Assembly: GCA_964548175.1 (NCBI GenBank)
Contig: CAZJQS010000023.1
Coordinates: forward strand, 1 to 64,000
From: JANQPA01 sp964548175
GTDB taxonomy: Bacteria > Bacteroidota > Bacteroidia > Chitinophagales > Saprospiraceae
Direction of reading: 5' to 3'
Length of the DNA: 64,000 nucleotides
Shown here: positions 8,884-18,357 of the stretch, one piece after another
Numbering within the stretch: position 1 is the first letter of the stretch
How the letters are laid out: every line of letters starts with the position of its first letter
Program-made: the position numbers and the translations under genes
Notes under the pieces: model-generated
Databases searched by the model: none
What the model saw: the letters and a program-made list of their open reading frames with translations, nothing else
What the model was told of the DNA's origin: nothing

Positions 8884-10311
8884 TTATTTATCCCACCAAA
8901 GTGGCGTATGTAATTCATCTTCGCCGCCGAGCAGGCCGAGCGCAGCGTTGTAATTATCAGAATTCAAATCCCTTTCAGAAGTTGGATAAGCATGGCGTAC
9001 GGGAATTTCAGGAACGACGCTCAGTGGGTCCGGAGCAGGGTCCAGTGTCGGAATACCTGTTCTTCTCCACTCCGCCCAGGCTTCATACCCTTGCAGATAC
9101 ATGGCTACCCACTTTTGAATGTGGATCTTTTCCATGTAGTTATTGGCGTCATAAGCTACTTCAGGCTGAGCGATGTAAGCCTGAAAAGCCGCATCGTCAT
9201 AAACGCCCCACTGTCTCCAGCTGGCGGCAATTGCATCTTCGTACAACTGCTGGGCATTGCCCTGTATCCACCCTCTGGCGGCGCCTTCAGCCATTGAGAA
9301 GAGCATTTGGGAATAGGTAACGATTGGTAGCGGTGCATCCTGGCCTCTTACCGCAGGGAAACCTGGGAAAGACACCTCATCATTAGGAATATCACCGGCA
9401 TTTTCAATACCGTAAGGCATGCCGCGTACATCACCATAGTTGGGCGCCGGATCGGCAAAAGGGCTCAATCGCGGATCGTTCAGCGGCTTCATATAATCCA
9501 CCATGGTTGAGCTGATCGCATAGTCCGTACGGGTGATGAAACGACCAAACCAAGGGTTCTGGTTGTTGGTCTCCGCCAGGTATGGGTACATAACGCTTTC
9601 GTCATCAGAAGAAATCACGCCGTCTGCAATGGCATCTGCAAACTCAGCCTGAGCAGTGGAAGGATCTACTTCAGATAAACGCATTGCAGCAATAGCGCGA
9701 AGAGAATTAGCGAATTTAGCCCATTGCGCCATATCGCCGTTGAGCAGAAAGTCTCCGTCAACACCAGGACCTCCGTCCATCTGAGCTACTGCTTCCCTCA
9801 GCTCCTTCAGGATATCTGTATAAATAGTCTCCTGATTGTCATATTCAGGCCTGAGATTCTCTCTTCCCTGAAGAGCGTTAGTGTAAGGCAGCGGCCCCCA
9901 ACGGTCTGTCATGAATTGGAAGAAATAAGCTTTCATAATGCGAGCCACCGCGATCTGATTGGCATTGGATCCTGACTGTAAGGCATCCAGCGCCGTTGCA
10001 GGATCTTCATTCAACTGGATGATGTGGTCCAGGTCAGCTAACGGACCGGTATACCATCCGTTGAAATCAAAGTTGACAGTAGAGTACCTGGAAGCATCCG
10101 TGTACTGCGTTTCAGACATATGCTGCACATAAAGCACACCGGTAGTAGCGCCAACGACATCCGAAACTGATCGCAGACTGTTAGTCAGCAATACTTCAGG
10201 AGCTACGGAAGTGGTGTTGTTAGGATCGTTATTGATATCGCCGAAATCGCTACAGCTGACTCCTGCCATAGTTAGCACCGCCATAAGGCTTATCTTAAAT
10301 AAATTTTTCAT
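8884..10311 (-). CDS. SusD/RagB-family (SusD-like_2 type) nutrient-binding lipoprotein
   Basis: A 475-residue surface lipoprotein with signal FKISLMAVLTMAGVSC (Cys near 20) followed by SDFGDINNDPNN, the start seen in SusD-like_2 proteins. Recognisable blocks are IMKAYFFQFMTDRWGPLPYTNAL, KFANSLRAIAAMRLSEVDP, MLFSMAEGAARGW and the C-terminal KWVAMYLQGYEAWAEWRRTG. It is the second gene of an operon with the susC at 10458-13616, separated by 146 bases that hold a hairpin. It differs from the first SusD in subfamily, so the two systems probably take different substrates. Confidence 0.94.
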   Translation of the reverse strand: MKNLFKISLMAVLTMAGVSCSDFGDINNDPNNTTSVAPEVLLTNSLRSVSDVVGATTGVLYVQHMSETQYTDASRYSTVNFDFNGWYTGPLADLDHIIQLNEDPATALDALQSGSNANQIAVARIMKAYFFQFMTDRWGPLPYTNALQGRENLRPEYDNQETIYTDILKELREAVAQMDGGPGVDGDFLLNGDMAQWAKFANSLRAIAAMRLSEVDPSTAQAEFADAIADGVISSDDESVMYPYLAETNNQNPWFGRFITRTDYAISSTMVDYMKPLNDPRLSPFADPAPNYGDVRGMPYGIENAGDIPNDEVSFPGFPAVRGQDAPLPIVTYSQMLFSMAEGAARGWIQGNAQQLYEDAIAASWRQWGVYDDAAFQAYIAQPEVAYDANNYMEKIHIQKWVAMYLQGYEAWAEWRRTGIPTLDPAPDPLSVVPEIPVRHAYPTSERDLNSDNYNAALGLLGGEDELHTPLWWDK

Positions 10312-10356
10312 CTTCTGTTTTTTATAGTTCAGAACAACTCTTTTGACCTTTGGAGG

Positions 10357-10380
10357 AGGCAGAGCCTTACGGCCCCGCCT
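10357..10380 (-). promoter_or_regulatory. Stable hairpin between susC and susD
   Basis: In minus-strand RNA, AGGCGGGGCC and GGCUCUGCCU pair over 10 positions, two of them G-U wobbles, closed by a GUAA (GNRA) tetraloop. No T-run follows, so it is not a classical terminator. It may be a processing or stability element that sets the susC:susD ratio. That role is inference. Confidence 0.45.
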
Positions 10381-10457
10381 GATTATTTTTTACACTCTAC
10401 TAGTCAATGAGTTATCTTAAAATTAAACAATTAAGGATTTTTATAACTTCTCTTTAC

Positions 10458-13400
10458 CTAGAACCCTACCCGCAGGTTAAGACCTAAGGAACGTACACCC
10501 GGCAAAGCGCCGTTCTCCTGGAACACAAAGTTGGAAGATCCAGGAGGAATCTCAGAAGGATCAAGGCCGTCTACCTCAGCGTGGATCAACCACAGGTTTC
10601 TGGCGATTACAGACAGTTTAAGGCTTCTGATCGGTGTATTGGACAATAGCTTGGTTGGGAAGTTATACCCCAGGCTTAATTCTCTGAACTTCACATAAGT
10701 AGCATCGTACATCCATCTTTCGTTCAAGGCAAACAGGTGGTCGGAGAAGTGGGTCTGTGGATCCACATACACAGAGTGTGGCGTTCCGTCAGCCAGTACT
10801 CCTTCTACTTTAATGCCACCGCCCTGATCGACCGGATCACGGATAGGGTTACCTTTGTCATTGTTACCGACAGTCTCAGCACCCAGACCAGAGTAAGCAT
10901 TGAACATTCTGGTTACAGAGTGGAACTGGCCGCCAAGCTGGAATTCGATGAATGCTGAAAGCGAAAATCCGTTCCAGTCAATTACGTTGCGGAAACCACC
11001 GGTCCAGTCAGGAAGCAGACCACCCAGGTTTTTGTTGTTTGTCCATACATAAGAACCATCCTCTCTGATGATCGGCTTGCTCTCATCTCCTTCAAAGTAG
11101 GTAAAGCCTCTGCCGGTAAACTGGCCCCATTCGCCGCCTACAGGAGCGTTAACGGCCAGACCGCCCCAGCCCCATGCATCCAGACGTCTGTTGTCCAGAC
11201 CATCTGCCAGTTCTTCTACCGAAGAAGTGTTAGTAGCTGCATTCAGGTAGATATCCCAGTTGAACTTGTTCGTTCTCACCGGAGTTGCATTCAGCGCCAA
11301 TTCTACACCGTTGGAGTTTATGTTACCCGCATTGATGATCGCAGCAGAGAACCCTGAAGAACCAGGTACGGTCAGCGTCAGGATCTGATCTTCTGCATCA
11401 TTATTGTAATAAGCTACGTCAATACCTAAACGGTCATTCAGGAAGCGCAGCTCCAGACCAAATTCATAAGAAGAAGACAATGCCGGTCTCAAGTCTTCGT
11501 TAATCAAAGTATTCGGCAGAGTAAAGGCGCCTACAGAGCCGTAGGGCGTTCCTGCAGAATAGGTGAACTGGGTACGATAAGGATCAATATCAGAACCTAC
11601 CTGGGCGAAAGATCCGCGGATCTTACCGAAGGACAGGAAGCTGGACCCCATCAACTCAGAGAATACGAAGCTACCCGAAACAGAAGGATACAAGTAAGAG
11701 TTGTTTTCTACAGGTAGTGCGGAAGACCAGTCGTTACGCAGCGTAAAGCCCAGGTAAAGCATGGACTTCCATCCAAAGTTAGCGCCACCATATACAGAGC
11801 GCACCACCTTCTCAGAAACGAAGTTGGTCGCATCCGGACGGTCGGTGGAAGCCTTCAGGTTGTATAAATTAGGGGCGTTCAAGCCACCGTTTACACCCAC
11901 GAAATTCTCGCGATAATCATTTCTACGAATGTTGGCGCCGAAGTTGGCGTCTACGGAAAGGTCACCAAAGTTTTTGTTGTAGTTACCCAGGAATTCATAG
12001 TTATCTTCGCGGCCATTGGCGACGAATTCGTCGTAATCATCCAAGTCTAATCCTCCTGTGGCTGCTCTCGTCTCATTGCGGAAAGTATAATCATCTCTTC
12101 TCAGAAAACCTGCAAGGGAGAGATTTTCATTTACCTGGTAAGTCAGGCTGATGTTACCGAAGTAACGATCGCGGCTATCGGTAGCGGCGTTTTCAAACTG
12201 CGTGAAGTATGGGCTATCCCAGTACAACGGACGCAGGTTAGTCGGGCTCCGAATGTTCCATGACTTGAACGTTCCGTCAGGATTCTTGTAATCACGCAGC
12301 CTGTCAATATCCAACTGACGCTGGAACCACTGGTTAAAAGAATTGACTACGTTGAACTGACCGTCATAGCCGAAGCTAGGCCGTCCCAGGCCTGCAATGT
12401 CCACAAAGTTTACGCTGGTTCCCAGAGTAAGCTTATCGGTAAGCTGCGTAGAGGCATTGATACCGATATTCGTACGATCCAGTGTACTGTTCGGCAATAC
12501 CCCATCCTGCTGGATGTTAGTGAAAGAAAGACGGAAGGTAGTCGTTTCATTACCGCCGGACAAGGCAATATTGTTGTTAAAGGTCATGCCGGTTTCAAAA
12601 AAGTCCCTTACGTTGTCTGGCTTTGGAGAAAGAGGAATTTGCTTTCCATAATCTTCACCCTGGAACCATGACCACCATGGACGATATAAAGTGCCGTCCA
12701 TCCTTGGGCCCCAGCTTTCATCTGCGGCGTAGTTCAATACATTGTATTGCTGACCATCCACGGGGTCAGTTGCTCTGAGGAAATCCTGAGTATAACCACC
12801 TGCATACTCGTTCTGATACTCAGGCAGAATGTACACACGGTCAGCAGTTACAGAACCGGAGTAGGTTACACCGATGCCTCTGCGGTCTTTCCCTTTTTTG
12901 GTGGTGATCAGCACTACCCCGCCGGCGCCACGGTTACCATAGATGGCGGTTGCGGCAGGACCTTTCAACACGGAAATGGACGCAATGTCCTCTGGGTTAA
13001 TGTCTGAAGCAAAGTTACCCCAGTCACGACCGCGGTTGGTGTCGGAAAAGTTGGCGTTGGAAATAGGCGTACCATCCACAACGAACAGCGGCTGTCCGCC
13101 TGTCAGAGAGTTCGCTCCGCGAATACGAATATTTGCAGAACCGCCAAGCTGGGCGCCAGACGAAGAAATAACCTGGACACCGGCTACCTTACCGGTCAGG
13201 GCGCTGACAACGTTCTGGTCGGCTACGGCAGTGACTGCCTCACCGCTTACTTCCTGAACGGCATAACCCAGAGACTTTTTCTCTCTTTCAATACCAAGGC
13301 CGGTAACTATGGCCTCAGTAAGGGTTAAACCTTCCTGCAAAGCAATCTCAAAGGTGGTTTGGTTACCGATCTCCACTTCCTGAGAAGTAAAACCTGTGTA

Positions 13401-13616
13401 ACTAATGACGAGTGTTTGTGCGTTTTCGGGTACTTCGAATTCGAAATTGCCGTCGAAATCCGTCACCGTACCCGTTGACGTTCCTTTTACCAGGATACTG
13501 GCCCCAATTAAGGGCTCTCCGTCCTGATCCGTTACAGTTCCTGATACCATTTTCTGTCCAATGGCTGTAGCTGCCACAAACAAAAACAGCATCACAACTA
13601 GTGAGAGTTTTTTCAT
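10458..13616 (-). CDS. SusC/RagA-family TonB-linked outer-membrane transporter
   Basis: A 1052-residue TonB-dependent importer. Signal peptide residues 1-20 (VVMLFLFVAATAIGQ). The carboxypeptidase-regulatory-like domain is at about 22-100 (SGTVTDQDGEPLIGASI). The plug is at about 110-235, with QPLFVVDGTPISN and TAIYGNRGAGGVVLITTKKG. A long barrel follows, ending SLGLNLRVGF. The N-terminal 100 residues resemble those of the other SusC here, but the barrels differ, consistent with distinct substrates. It leads the operon with the SusD-like_2 gene. Confidence 0.96.
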   Translation of the reverse strand: MKKLSLVVMLFLFVAATAIGQKMVSGTVTDQDGEPLIGASILVKGTSTGTVTDFDGNFEFEVPENAQTLVISYTGFTSQEVEIGNQTTFEIALQEGLTLTEAIVTGLGIEREKKSLGYAVQEVSGEAVTAVADQNVVSALTGKVAGVQVISSSGAQLGGSANIRIRGANSLTGGQPLFVVDGTPISNANFSDTNRGRDWGNFASDINPEDIASISVLKGPAATAIYGNRGAGGVVLITTKKGKDRRGIGVTYSGSVTADRVYILPEYQNEYAGGYTQDFLRATDPVDGQQYNVLNYAADESWGPRMDGTLYRPWWSWFQGEDYGKQIPLSPKPDNVRDFFETGMTFNNNIALSGGNETTTFRLSFTNIQQDGVLPNSTLDRTNIGINASTQLTDKLTLGTSVNFVDIAGLGRPSFGYDGQFNVVNSFNQWFQRQLDIDRLRDYKNPDGTFKSWNIRSPTNLRPLYWDSPYFTQFENAATDSRDRYFGNISLTYQVNENLSLAGFLRRDDYTFRNETRAATGGLDLDDYDEFVANGREDNYEFLGNYNKNFGDLSVDANFGANIRRNDYRENFVGVNGGLNAPNLYNLKASTDRPDATNFVSEKVVRSVYGGANFGWKSMLYLGFTLRNDWSSALPVENNSYLYPSVSGSFVFSELMGSSFLSFGKIRGSFAQVGSDIDPYRTQFTYSAGTPYGSVGAFTLPNTLINEDLRPALSSSYEFGLELRFLNDRLGIDVAYYNNDAEDQILTLTVPGSSGFSAAIINAGNINSNGVELALNATPVRTNKFNWDIYLNAATNTSSVEELADGLDNRRLDAWGWGGLAVNAPVGGEWGQFTGRGFTYFEGDESKPIIREDGSYVWTNNKNLGGLLPDWTGGFRNVIDWNGFSLSAFIEFQLGGQFHSVTRMFNAYSGLGAETVGNNDKGNPIRDPVDQGGGIKVEGVLADGTPHSVYVDPQTHFSDHLFALNERWMYDATYVKFRELSLGYNFPTKLLSNTPIRSLKLSVIARNLWLIHAEVDGLDPSEIPPGSSNFVFQENGALPGVRSLGLNLRVGF

Positions 13617-13652
13617 ACTAATCTAATTTTAAGAATTAACTAATCCCAGTTC

Positions 13653-13660
13653 CAAATTTA
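13653..13660 (-). promoter_or_regulatory. -7 element of the second susC
   Basis: Minus-strand TAAATTTG, the same octamer as ahead of the first susC, lies 36 bases before the ATG. A TTTG occurs upstream but 25 bases away, longer than the usual 19-21. Confidence 0.45.
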
Positions 13661-14073
13661 TAAAATAGAAATAACGTTTCCTTAACAAATGGATAAAATA
13701 ACATTTTTTTTCCCGCACTACACAGCTCAAAACCCCTTAAAGTACTAAAAAACAGGAATTTAAGAATATCAACTTAATGTAAAAAAATTATTTATTTATC
13801 GAAAAGTGTGGCAATTGGCCTTTTAACACGAGAACCAAACAAGGAAAAACGGGTTATAATTAGGATATGCTATTTTACAAAAGCGTTTAGCATGAAGTGA
13901 GGAAGGTCCATAAAAATGCGACCTGTTGATTTCGCGCATCCATGGATTTAACGAACCGGATTTCCCTTTTGCTGCTTTTGGAGATAGTAAAGTTGTTGAG
14001 GTTGAGATAGTGCCTAATGGGATTTTGGAAAAATACTGCGCCCCGGGCTGAAGTGGAATGTCCTCAGCAGTTT
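13661..14073. other. Intergenic stretch with a possible gene remnant
   Basis: AT-rich sequence beyond the susC promoter with no convincing gene. On the plus strand, codons from 13914 to the TGA at 14049-14051 stay open for 45 codons with plausible composition (fragments GFNEPDFPFAAFGDS and VEVEIVPNGILEKY). There is no ATG, and a TAA lies just upstream at 13911. This could be the 3' remnant of a lost gene, or chance. A minus-strand open frame across the same bases has an unlikely composition. Confidence 0.3.
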
Positions 14074-14787
14074 TCATTGCAATAACCGCAAGTACATCCG
14101 GATGGTATTTTGCAGACCATAGTATAATGCATCACAGATCAAAGCATGTCCGATAGACACTTCCATCAGAGGCGACACCTGTTGTTTATAATAGCGCAGG
14201 TTATCTAAATTCAGATCATGCCCGGCATTGACGCCAAGTCCGATTTCCTGAGCCAGGGCTGCGCAACGTGCATGAGCCGCTACTGCCTGGGCCGGGTCCT
14301 TTTCAAATATCCTGGCGTAATTCCCTGTGTACAGCTCGATACGATCTGCGCCTGCTTTTTTGGCTCCCTCCACCAGTTTTTCCACCGGATCGACAAAAAC
14401 CGACACCCGGATGCCCGCGCCCTGCAATTGCCGGATAATAGCGGTCAGAAAATCGTGATGCTTAACGGTATCCCAGCCCTGATCAGAGGTCAATTGATCC
14501 GGAGAATCGGGAACCAGGGTACACTGTGCAGGGGGATTTTCTAAAACCAACTGCATGAACCGATCGGTAGGATTACCTTCTATATTGAATTCCGTTTGAA
14601 CAATTGCTCTGAGCTGAGGGATATCGCTGTATCGGATGTGCCTTTCATCAGGGCGAGGATGTACAGTAATGCCTTCTGCGCCAAAAGCTTCACAATCTTT
14701 AGCCACCTGAACCAGGTCGGGCAGATTTCCTCCTCTTGAGTTGCGAACCAAAGCGACCTTATTGATGTTGACGCTAAGTCTTGTCAT
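14074..14787 (-). CDS. pdxJ: Pyridoxine 5'-phosphate synthase
   Basis: Makes pyridoxine 5'-phosphate from 1-deoxyxylulose 5-phosphate and 3-amino-2-oxopropyl phosphate in the DXP-dependent vitamin B6 pathway. The chosen ATG at 14787 gives 237 residues starting MTRLSVNINKVALVRNSRGG, the standard family start; the longer frame to 14868 adds an unrelated 27 residues. TIM-barrel motifs include GITVHPRPDERHI with the catalytic His, FNIEGNP, CTLVPDSPDQLTSDQGWD, and the C-terminal GHDLNLDNL and SIGHALICDALYYGL. With pdxH at 51900-52547 the window holds two B6 enzymes, unlinked. It is divergent from the CPBP protease gene with 39 bases between. Confidence 0.95.
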   Translation of the reverse strand: MTRLSVNINKVALVRNSRGGNLPDLVQVAKDCEAFGAEGITVHPRPDERHIRYSDIPQLRAIVQTEFNIEGNPTDRFMQLVLENPPAQCTLVPDSPDQLTSDQGWDTVKHHDFLTAIIRQLQGAGIRVSVFVDPVEKLVEGAKKAGADRIELYTGNYARIFEKDPAQAVAAHARCAALAQEIGLGVNAGHDLNLDNLRYYKQQVSPLMEVSIGHALICDALYYGLQNTIRMYLRLLQ

Positions 14788-14812
14788 ATCTGAAAATTTT
14801 GAGGTAAATTTA
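14781..14812 (+). promoter_or_regulatory. Candidate promoter for the CPBP-cdsA-psd unit
   Basis: TTG (14781-14783), a 21-base spacer, then TAAATTTA (14805-14812), one base off TAnnTTTG, ending 14 bases before the ATG at 14827. It overlaps the start codon region of the divergent pdxJ. Confidence 0.35.
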
Positions 14813-14826
14813 CGAAAAATAGGTAG

Positions 14827-15777
14827 ATGGATAATCTTATAGATAAAGTTGACACGGAATCGACACAACCGGACAAATCACCCCAGCCCGTTTTTTTTAC
14901 GTTCATGCTCTTACTGGTGGCGCTCCTGGTGGGCAGTCTGCTCGGCAATCTGATGGTGCTGGCCATCAGCCAGGCCTGGGGCGTTGATCTCCGAACCTTG
15001 CTGAGTGACATTGACGAAGACAGCCCCCTGCACCTGAGGAATTTTCTGCGAGTCGTCAATCTTGTCAGCCACGTCATGACTTTCAGTCTGCCTTCCATTG
15101 CGCTGGTCTATTTTCTTTACCGGAAAAGGACCGTTACTTTTTTCAAACTCGATCGGAGTCCGCTTTGGAGAAATGTATTCTACGGCATTCTGTTCATCCT
15201 GATCTCGTTCCCAATGGCTCAGTTCACTTACTGGCTTAACCAGCAGCTACCCCTGCCGGACTGGGCCATGCAGATGGAAACTTCCGCCGAGGGCATGCTT
15301 AAAAGCGTTTTGAATATGGAAAGCCCGGTGGAGTTAATGTTCAACTTGCTGGTTGTAGCGGTAATTCCTGCCATTGGTGAAGAGCTTTTGTTCAGGGGGG
15401 TTATTCAGCAAAAGCTGGAACAAGGCTTCGGCCACGCCGTCGCCGCCGTTTGGATTACTGCTATCCTGTTCAGCGCCATCCACCTGCAGTTCCAGGGTTT
15501 TATTCCCAGAATGATCCTGGGGGCGATCCTGGGTTATCTGTTGGTGTGGACGCGCAATTTGTGGATTCCCATCATTGCTCATTTTTTCTTTAACGGCGCC
15601 CAGGTGCTGGCTCAGTATTTCTATGCCGCCGAAATTGATCCGGACGCCCTCAATGATATGGAAAGAGCTCCCTGGGCTTTAGGCCTTTTCTCTACTGCAG
15701 GGCTTCTATTTGTTGGCTATTTTATTTATCAATACAATCAATCTATAAACCGGGAGGAAACTCCTTTTTCAGAATAG
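14827..15777 (+). CDS. CPBP-family intramembrane metalloprotease (CAAX protease-like)
   Basis: A 316-residue integral membrane protein with about eight hydrophobic segments. The Abi/CPBP signature is complete: EELLFRGVIQQKL (Glu-Glu-x-x-x-Arg, near residue 187), a His in AIHLQFQGFIPRM (near 223) and HFFFNGAQVLAQ (near 258). These are the metal-binding and catalytic residues of the Rce1-like family. Bacterial members vary in role (bacteriocin immunity, protein processing), and none can be assigned here. It is followed after 27 bases by cdsA and then psd, so it is probably cotranscribed with phospholipid synthesis genes. Confidence 0.9.
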   Translation: MDNLIDKVDTESTQPDKSPQPVFFTFMLLLVALLVGSLLGNLMVLAISQAWGVDLRTLLSDIDEDSPLHLRNFLRVVNLVSHVMTFSLPSIALVYFLYRKRTVTFFKLDRSPLWRNVFYGILFILISFPMAQFTYWLNQQLPLPDWAMQMETSAEGMLKSVLNMESPVELMFNLLVVAVIPAIGEELLFRGVIQQKLEQGFGHAVAAVWITAILFSAIHLQFQGFIPRMILGAILGYLLVWTRNLWIPIIAHFFFNGAQVLAQYFYAAEIDPDALNDMERAPWALGLFSTAGLLFVGYFIYQYNQSINREETPFSE

Positions 15778-15804
15778 AAAGACCACCTTTGATTAAAACA
15801 GCAT

Positions 15805-16659
15805 ATGGACAGACTAAGAGCTCGCGTCATTACCTCAGTATTTTTTGTATTGATCGTTCTGATCAGCATCCTCGCAGGTCCGTATTCTTTTTTAATCCTT
15901 TTTGGGTTAATTAACCTGATCTGCCTGGGGGAATTTTTCGGCTTGCTTTTACCGACCAAAGGCTGGCCCGCACTGGTGCGCATCGTCATTGGTCTCATCA
16001 TAGGAAGCCTGCCTTACTTCATCAGCGCAGGACTGTACCTGGGCCTTCTGGACGGCCAGAACCTGCAATTCCTGGATATTGCTATTGTGGTCTTGCCTGC
16101 TTTTTTTCTCTTGTTCCTTTTTGAATTATATACCGGCGACGACCAGCCTTTTTCTTTCCTGGCCTATATGGTTATGGGTTTTTTCTACATCGGGCTCCCT
16201 CACTGCCTGATGATCCCGCTGGCTTTCCCACAGCAGGAATATATGTTTGACATCGTTCTGGGCATTATTTTGTATAATTGGGCTCACGATACAGCAGCCT
16301 ATTTTATTGGCTCCCGACTGGGAAAAAAACCGCTGCTGCCCCGCATTTCTCCCAAAAAAACATGGGAGGGCACTCTCGGAGGCGTCGTGATCACAATCCT
16401 CATCAGCGTGCCGATGAGCTTCCTTTTTCCGTCTTTGCCGTTCCTTCAGTGGCTGGGATTGTCTGTCATCATCAGCGTAATGAGTAATCTTGGCGACCTG
16501 GTGGAATCTATGCTGAAAAGAAGCGTGGCCATAAAAGATACCAGCCAGCTGCTCCCTGGGCACGGCGGCTTGCTGGACCGCTTCGATGCGCTTATCTTTA
16601 GCGTGCCCTTTGCGGTATTGTATTTGTACCTTTCAGGAGAAATTGTAGTACTGTTTTAA
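15805..16659 (+). CDS. cdsA: Phosphatidate cytidylyltransferase
   Basis: Inner-membrane enzyme making CDP-diacylglycerol from phosphatidic acid and CTP, the branch point for phosphatidylethanolamine and phosphatidylglycerol. It has 284 residues with about eight membrane helices. The CDS signature near the C-terminus is clear: LGDLVESMLKRSVAIKDTS, then LLPGHGGLLDRFDAL. Further upstream are HDTAAYFIGSRLGKK and ISPKKTWEG, the metal/CTP-binding loop. It lies 9 bases upstream of psd, so two steps of PE synthesis are adjacent. Confidence 0.96.
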   Translation: MDRLRARVITSVFFVLIVLISILAGPYSFLILFGLINLICLGEFFGLLLPTKGWPALVRIVIGLIIGSLPYFISAGLYLGLLDGQNLQFLDIAIVVLPAFFLLFLFELYTGDDQPFSFLAYMVMGFFYIGLPHCLMIPLAFPQQEYMFDIVLGIILYNWAHDTAAYFIGSRLGKKPLLPRISPKKTWEGTLGGVVITILISVPMSFLFPSLPFLQWLGLSVIISVMSNLGDLVESMLKRSVAIKDTSQLLPGHGGLLDRFDALIFSVPFAVLYLYLSGEIVVLF

Positions 16660-16668
16660 AAAAATAAC

Positions 16669-17319
16669 ATGATGCGTCTGCATAAGGAAGGCTTTTTCAT
16701 CATCGGCCTGACCTTTTTGGTCATCGCCCTTATTTTTTTTCTGGTCGACTGGCTGCTGCCGTCCGGACTGCTGGTCGTCAGTGTACTCTGCTTGATCTTA
16801 TTGATATTTGTGTTGCAGTTTTTCCGGCACCCCATCCGCAACGTTCCTCAACATGACGATAAGCTTTTTTATTCACCAGCTGACGGCAAGGTAGTTGTGA
16901 TAGAAGAACGGGTAGAGGACGAGGTGTTAAAGGACAAACGACTCATGATCTCTATTTTCATGTCCATTACCGACGTACATTGCAACCGGATACCGGTTTC
17001 CGGCAGGGTGGAATACGTCAAACATCATCCCGGGCGGTACCTGGTGGCCTGGCATCCCAAATCCTCCACTGATAATGAAAGGACGACCATTTCGATCAAG
17101 TCCGGCAATACGACTTTCGTTATCCGACAGATCGCCGGTGCTATGGCCAGAAGGATACGCACCTATCTTCAACCCGGACAGACGGCGATCCAGGGGCGGG
17201 AACTGGGCTTCATTAAATTTGGCTCCAGAGTGGATGTTTTTCTTCCGCTGGACGCTAAAGTAAAAGTATCGTTAAATCAACATGTGAAAGCGAATGTAGA
17301 TGTGATCGCCGAGATGTGA
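16669..17319 (+). CDS. psd: Phosphatidylserine decarboxylase family protein
   Basis: Converts phosphatidylserine to phosphatidylethanolamine using a pyruvoyl group made by self-cleavage. At 216 residues it is the short (PSD-A type) form. Two N-terminal hydrophobic segments (FFIIGLTFLVIALIFFLVDW and the following stretch to about residue 47) anchor it. Conserved blocks are YSPADGKVVVIEE, ISIFMSITDVHCNRIPVSG, and ELGFIKFGSRVDVFLP, where cleavage would occur between the Gly and Ser. The start ATG at 16669 follows cdsA by 9 bases, so the two are an operon. Confidence 0.93.
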   Translation: MMRLHKEGFFIIGLTFLVIALIFFLVDWLLPSGLLVVSVLCLILLIFVLQFFRHPIRNVPQHDDKLFYSPADGKVVVIEERVEDEVLKDKRLMISIFMSITDVHCNRIPVSGRVEYVKHHPGRYLVAWHPKSSTDNERTTISIKSGNTTFVIRQIAGAMARRIRTYLQPGQTAIQGRELGFIKFGSRVDVFLPLDAKVKVSLNQHVKANVDVIAEM

Positions 17320-17337
17320 AATGGCCGGCTAAGCCCT

Positions 17338-18357
17338 TTAATGCTCTTTCCAGACCACCTTACCTTCAGAATTGATATATGCCCAGCGGTTTTTGTATTC
17401 AATTAAGGCCAATCCATCCCGGAAGGGCCGGGCCTTATCGAAGATCGGCTGGATGAGCCAGTCGCCCAATTCATCGATATAGCCCCATTTGTCGTTTTTC
17501 ATGACCTGCGCCATTCCCTGAGCGAATAGTCCGGCATTTTCAAACTCGAAAGGGATTACCGCTGTACCGGTGGTATCGATGTAGCCATACTGGCCATCAT
17601 TTTTTGCCAGAGCCAGGCCGCCTGAAAAATCGCCGACGGCCTGGAAAGCCGGCGGAATAATGACTTGTCCTTTGGGGTCTACAAATCCCCATCGGCCTTC
17701 CTGGCGGATCATTGCCATACCGTCAAAAAACTCTCCGTTCGGAACGCCTTCGACCCAATCGAAAGAAGGCGGGAGGATTTCTCTTCCGGTGTGGTCGATC
17801 AGTCCCCATTGGTTATTTTTGACCACCACCCCGACGCCTTCCTGAAAAGGATAGCATTTATCGTATTTCAATGGGATGACCGGCTCTCCGGAAATATCGA
17901 TATAGCCCCATTGCCATTCGACCTCGACAGGAGCCAGGCCTTCTTTAAATTCGCCGGCATTATCGAATTGAGGATGGATCACCCAATCCCCCTCCTGATT
18001 GATAAAGCCGTACATGCGATCGTAACGAACAGCGGCAAGGCCCTCGCTAAAGTCGCGCGCATGTTCAAATTGCACGGCAATGGCTTTGTTGCCCCGTTTG
18101 TCCATAAACCCCCATCGACTGACCAGTTGCACCCGGGCCAGCTCTTCCTCAAAATGCCCTACAAAATTAAAGAAATATTTGATGAGCAGGCGGCCCATCT
18201 CGTCCATTTGCACCAGCTTGTCGTTAAGTCTTACCCGGGAAAAGCCATGATAGAACTCCTCTGCCTCTATGTATTGGGGCTCTATAGCGATTTCTCCCTC
18301 ACGATTGATGAAACCGTACTTTCCTTTTTCCCTTATTTTGAACAACGGTTCTTTCAT
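17338..18357 (-). CDS. WG-repeat protein
   Basis: The chosen start at 18357 gives 339 residues (MKEPLFKIREKGKYGF); an upstream ATG at 18471 adds 38 residues of no clear character. The protein consists almost entirely of about nine WG repeats of the form (W/Y)G(F/Y)I(D/N)xxGxxxIxPxF, from residue 13 to the C-terminus (for example WGYIDELGDWLIQPIFD). No signal peptide is seen with this start, so it is probably cytoplasmic. WG repeats form beta-rich folds found in surface, toxin-associated and stress proteins; function here is unknown. It converges on psd with 18 bases between the stops. Confidence 0.85.
   Translation of the reverse strand: MKEPLFKIREKGKYGFINREGEIAIEPQYIEAEEFYHGFSRVRLNDKLVQMDEMGRLLIKYFFNFVGHFEEELARVQLVSRWGFMDKRGNKAIAVQFEHARDFSEGLAAVRYDRMYGFINQEGDWVIHPQFDNAGEFKEGLAPVEVEWQWGYIDISGEPVIPLKYDKCYPFQEGVGVVVKNNQWGLIDHTGREILPPSFDWVEGVPNGEFFDGMAMIRQEGRWGFVDPKGQVIIPPAFQAVGDFSGGLALAKNDGQYGYIDTTGTAVIPFEFENAGLFAQGMAQVMKNDKWGYIDELGDWLIQPIFDKARPFRDGLALIEYKNRWAYINSEGKVVWKEH

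Noticed and set aside
13823..14077. 84-codon minus-strand open frame between susC and pdxJ
   Set aside because: Its composition is unlike a protein (scattered Ser/Lys/Pro, no domain pattern), it overlaps the pdxJ 3' end, and the opposite strand reads more like coding remnant.
14844..15098. Open frames antisense to the CPBP gene and similar shadows throughout
   Set aside because: They lie fully inside strong genes with recognisable motifs on the other strand.
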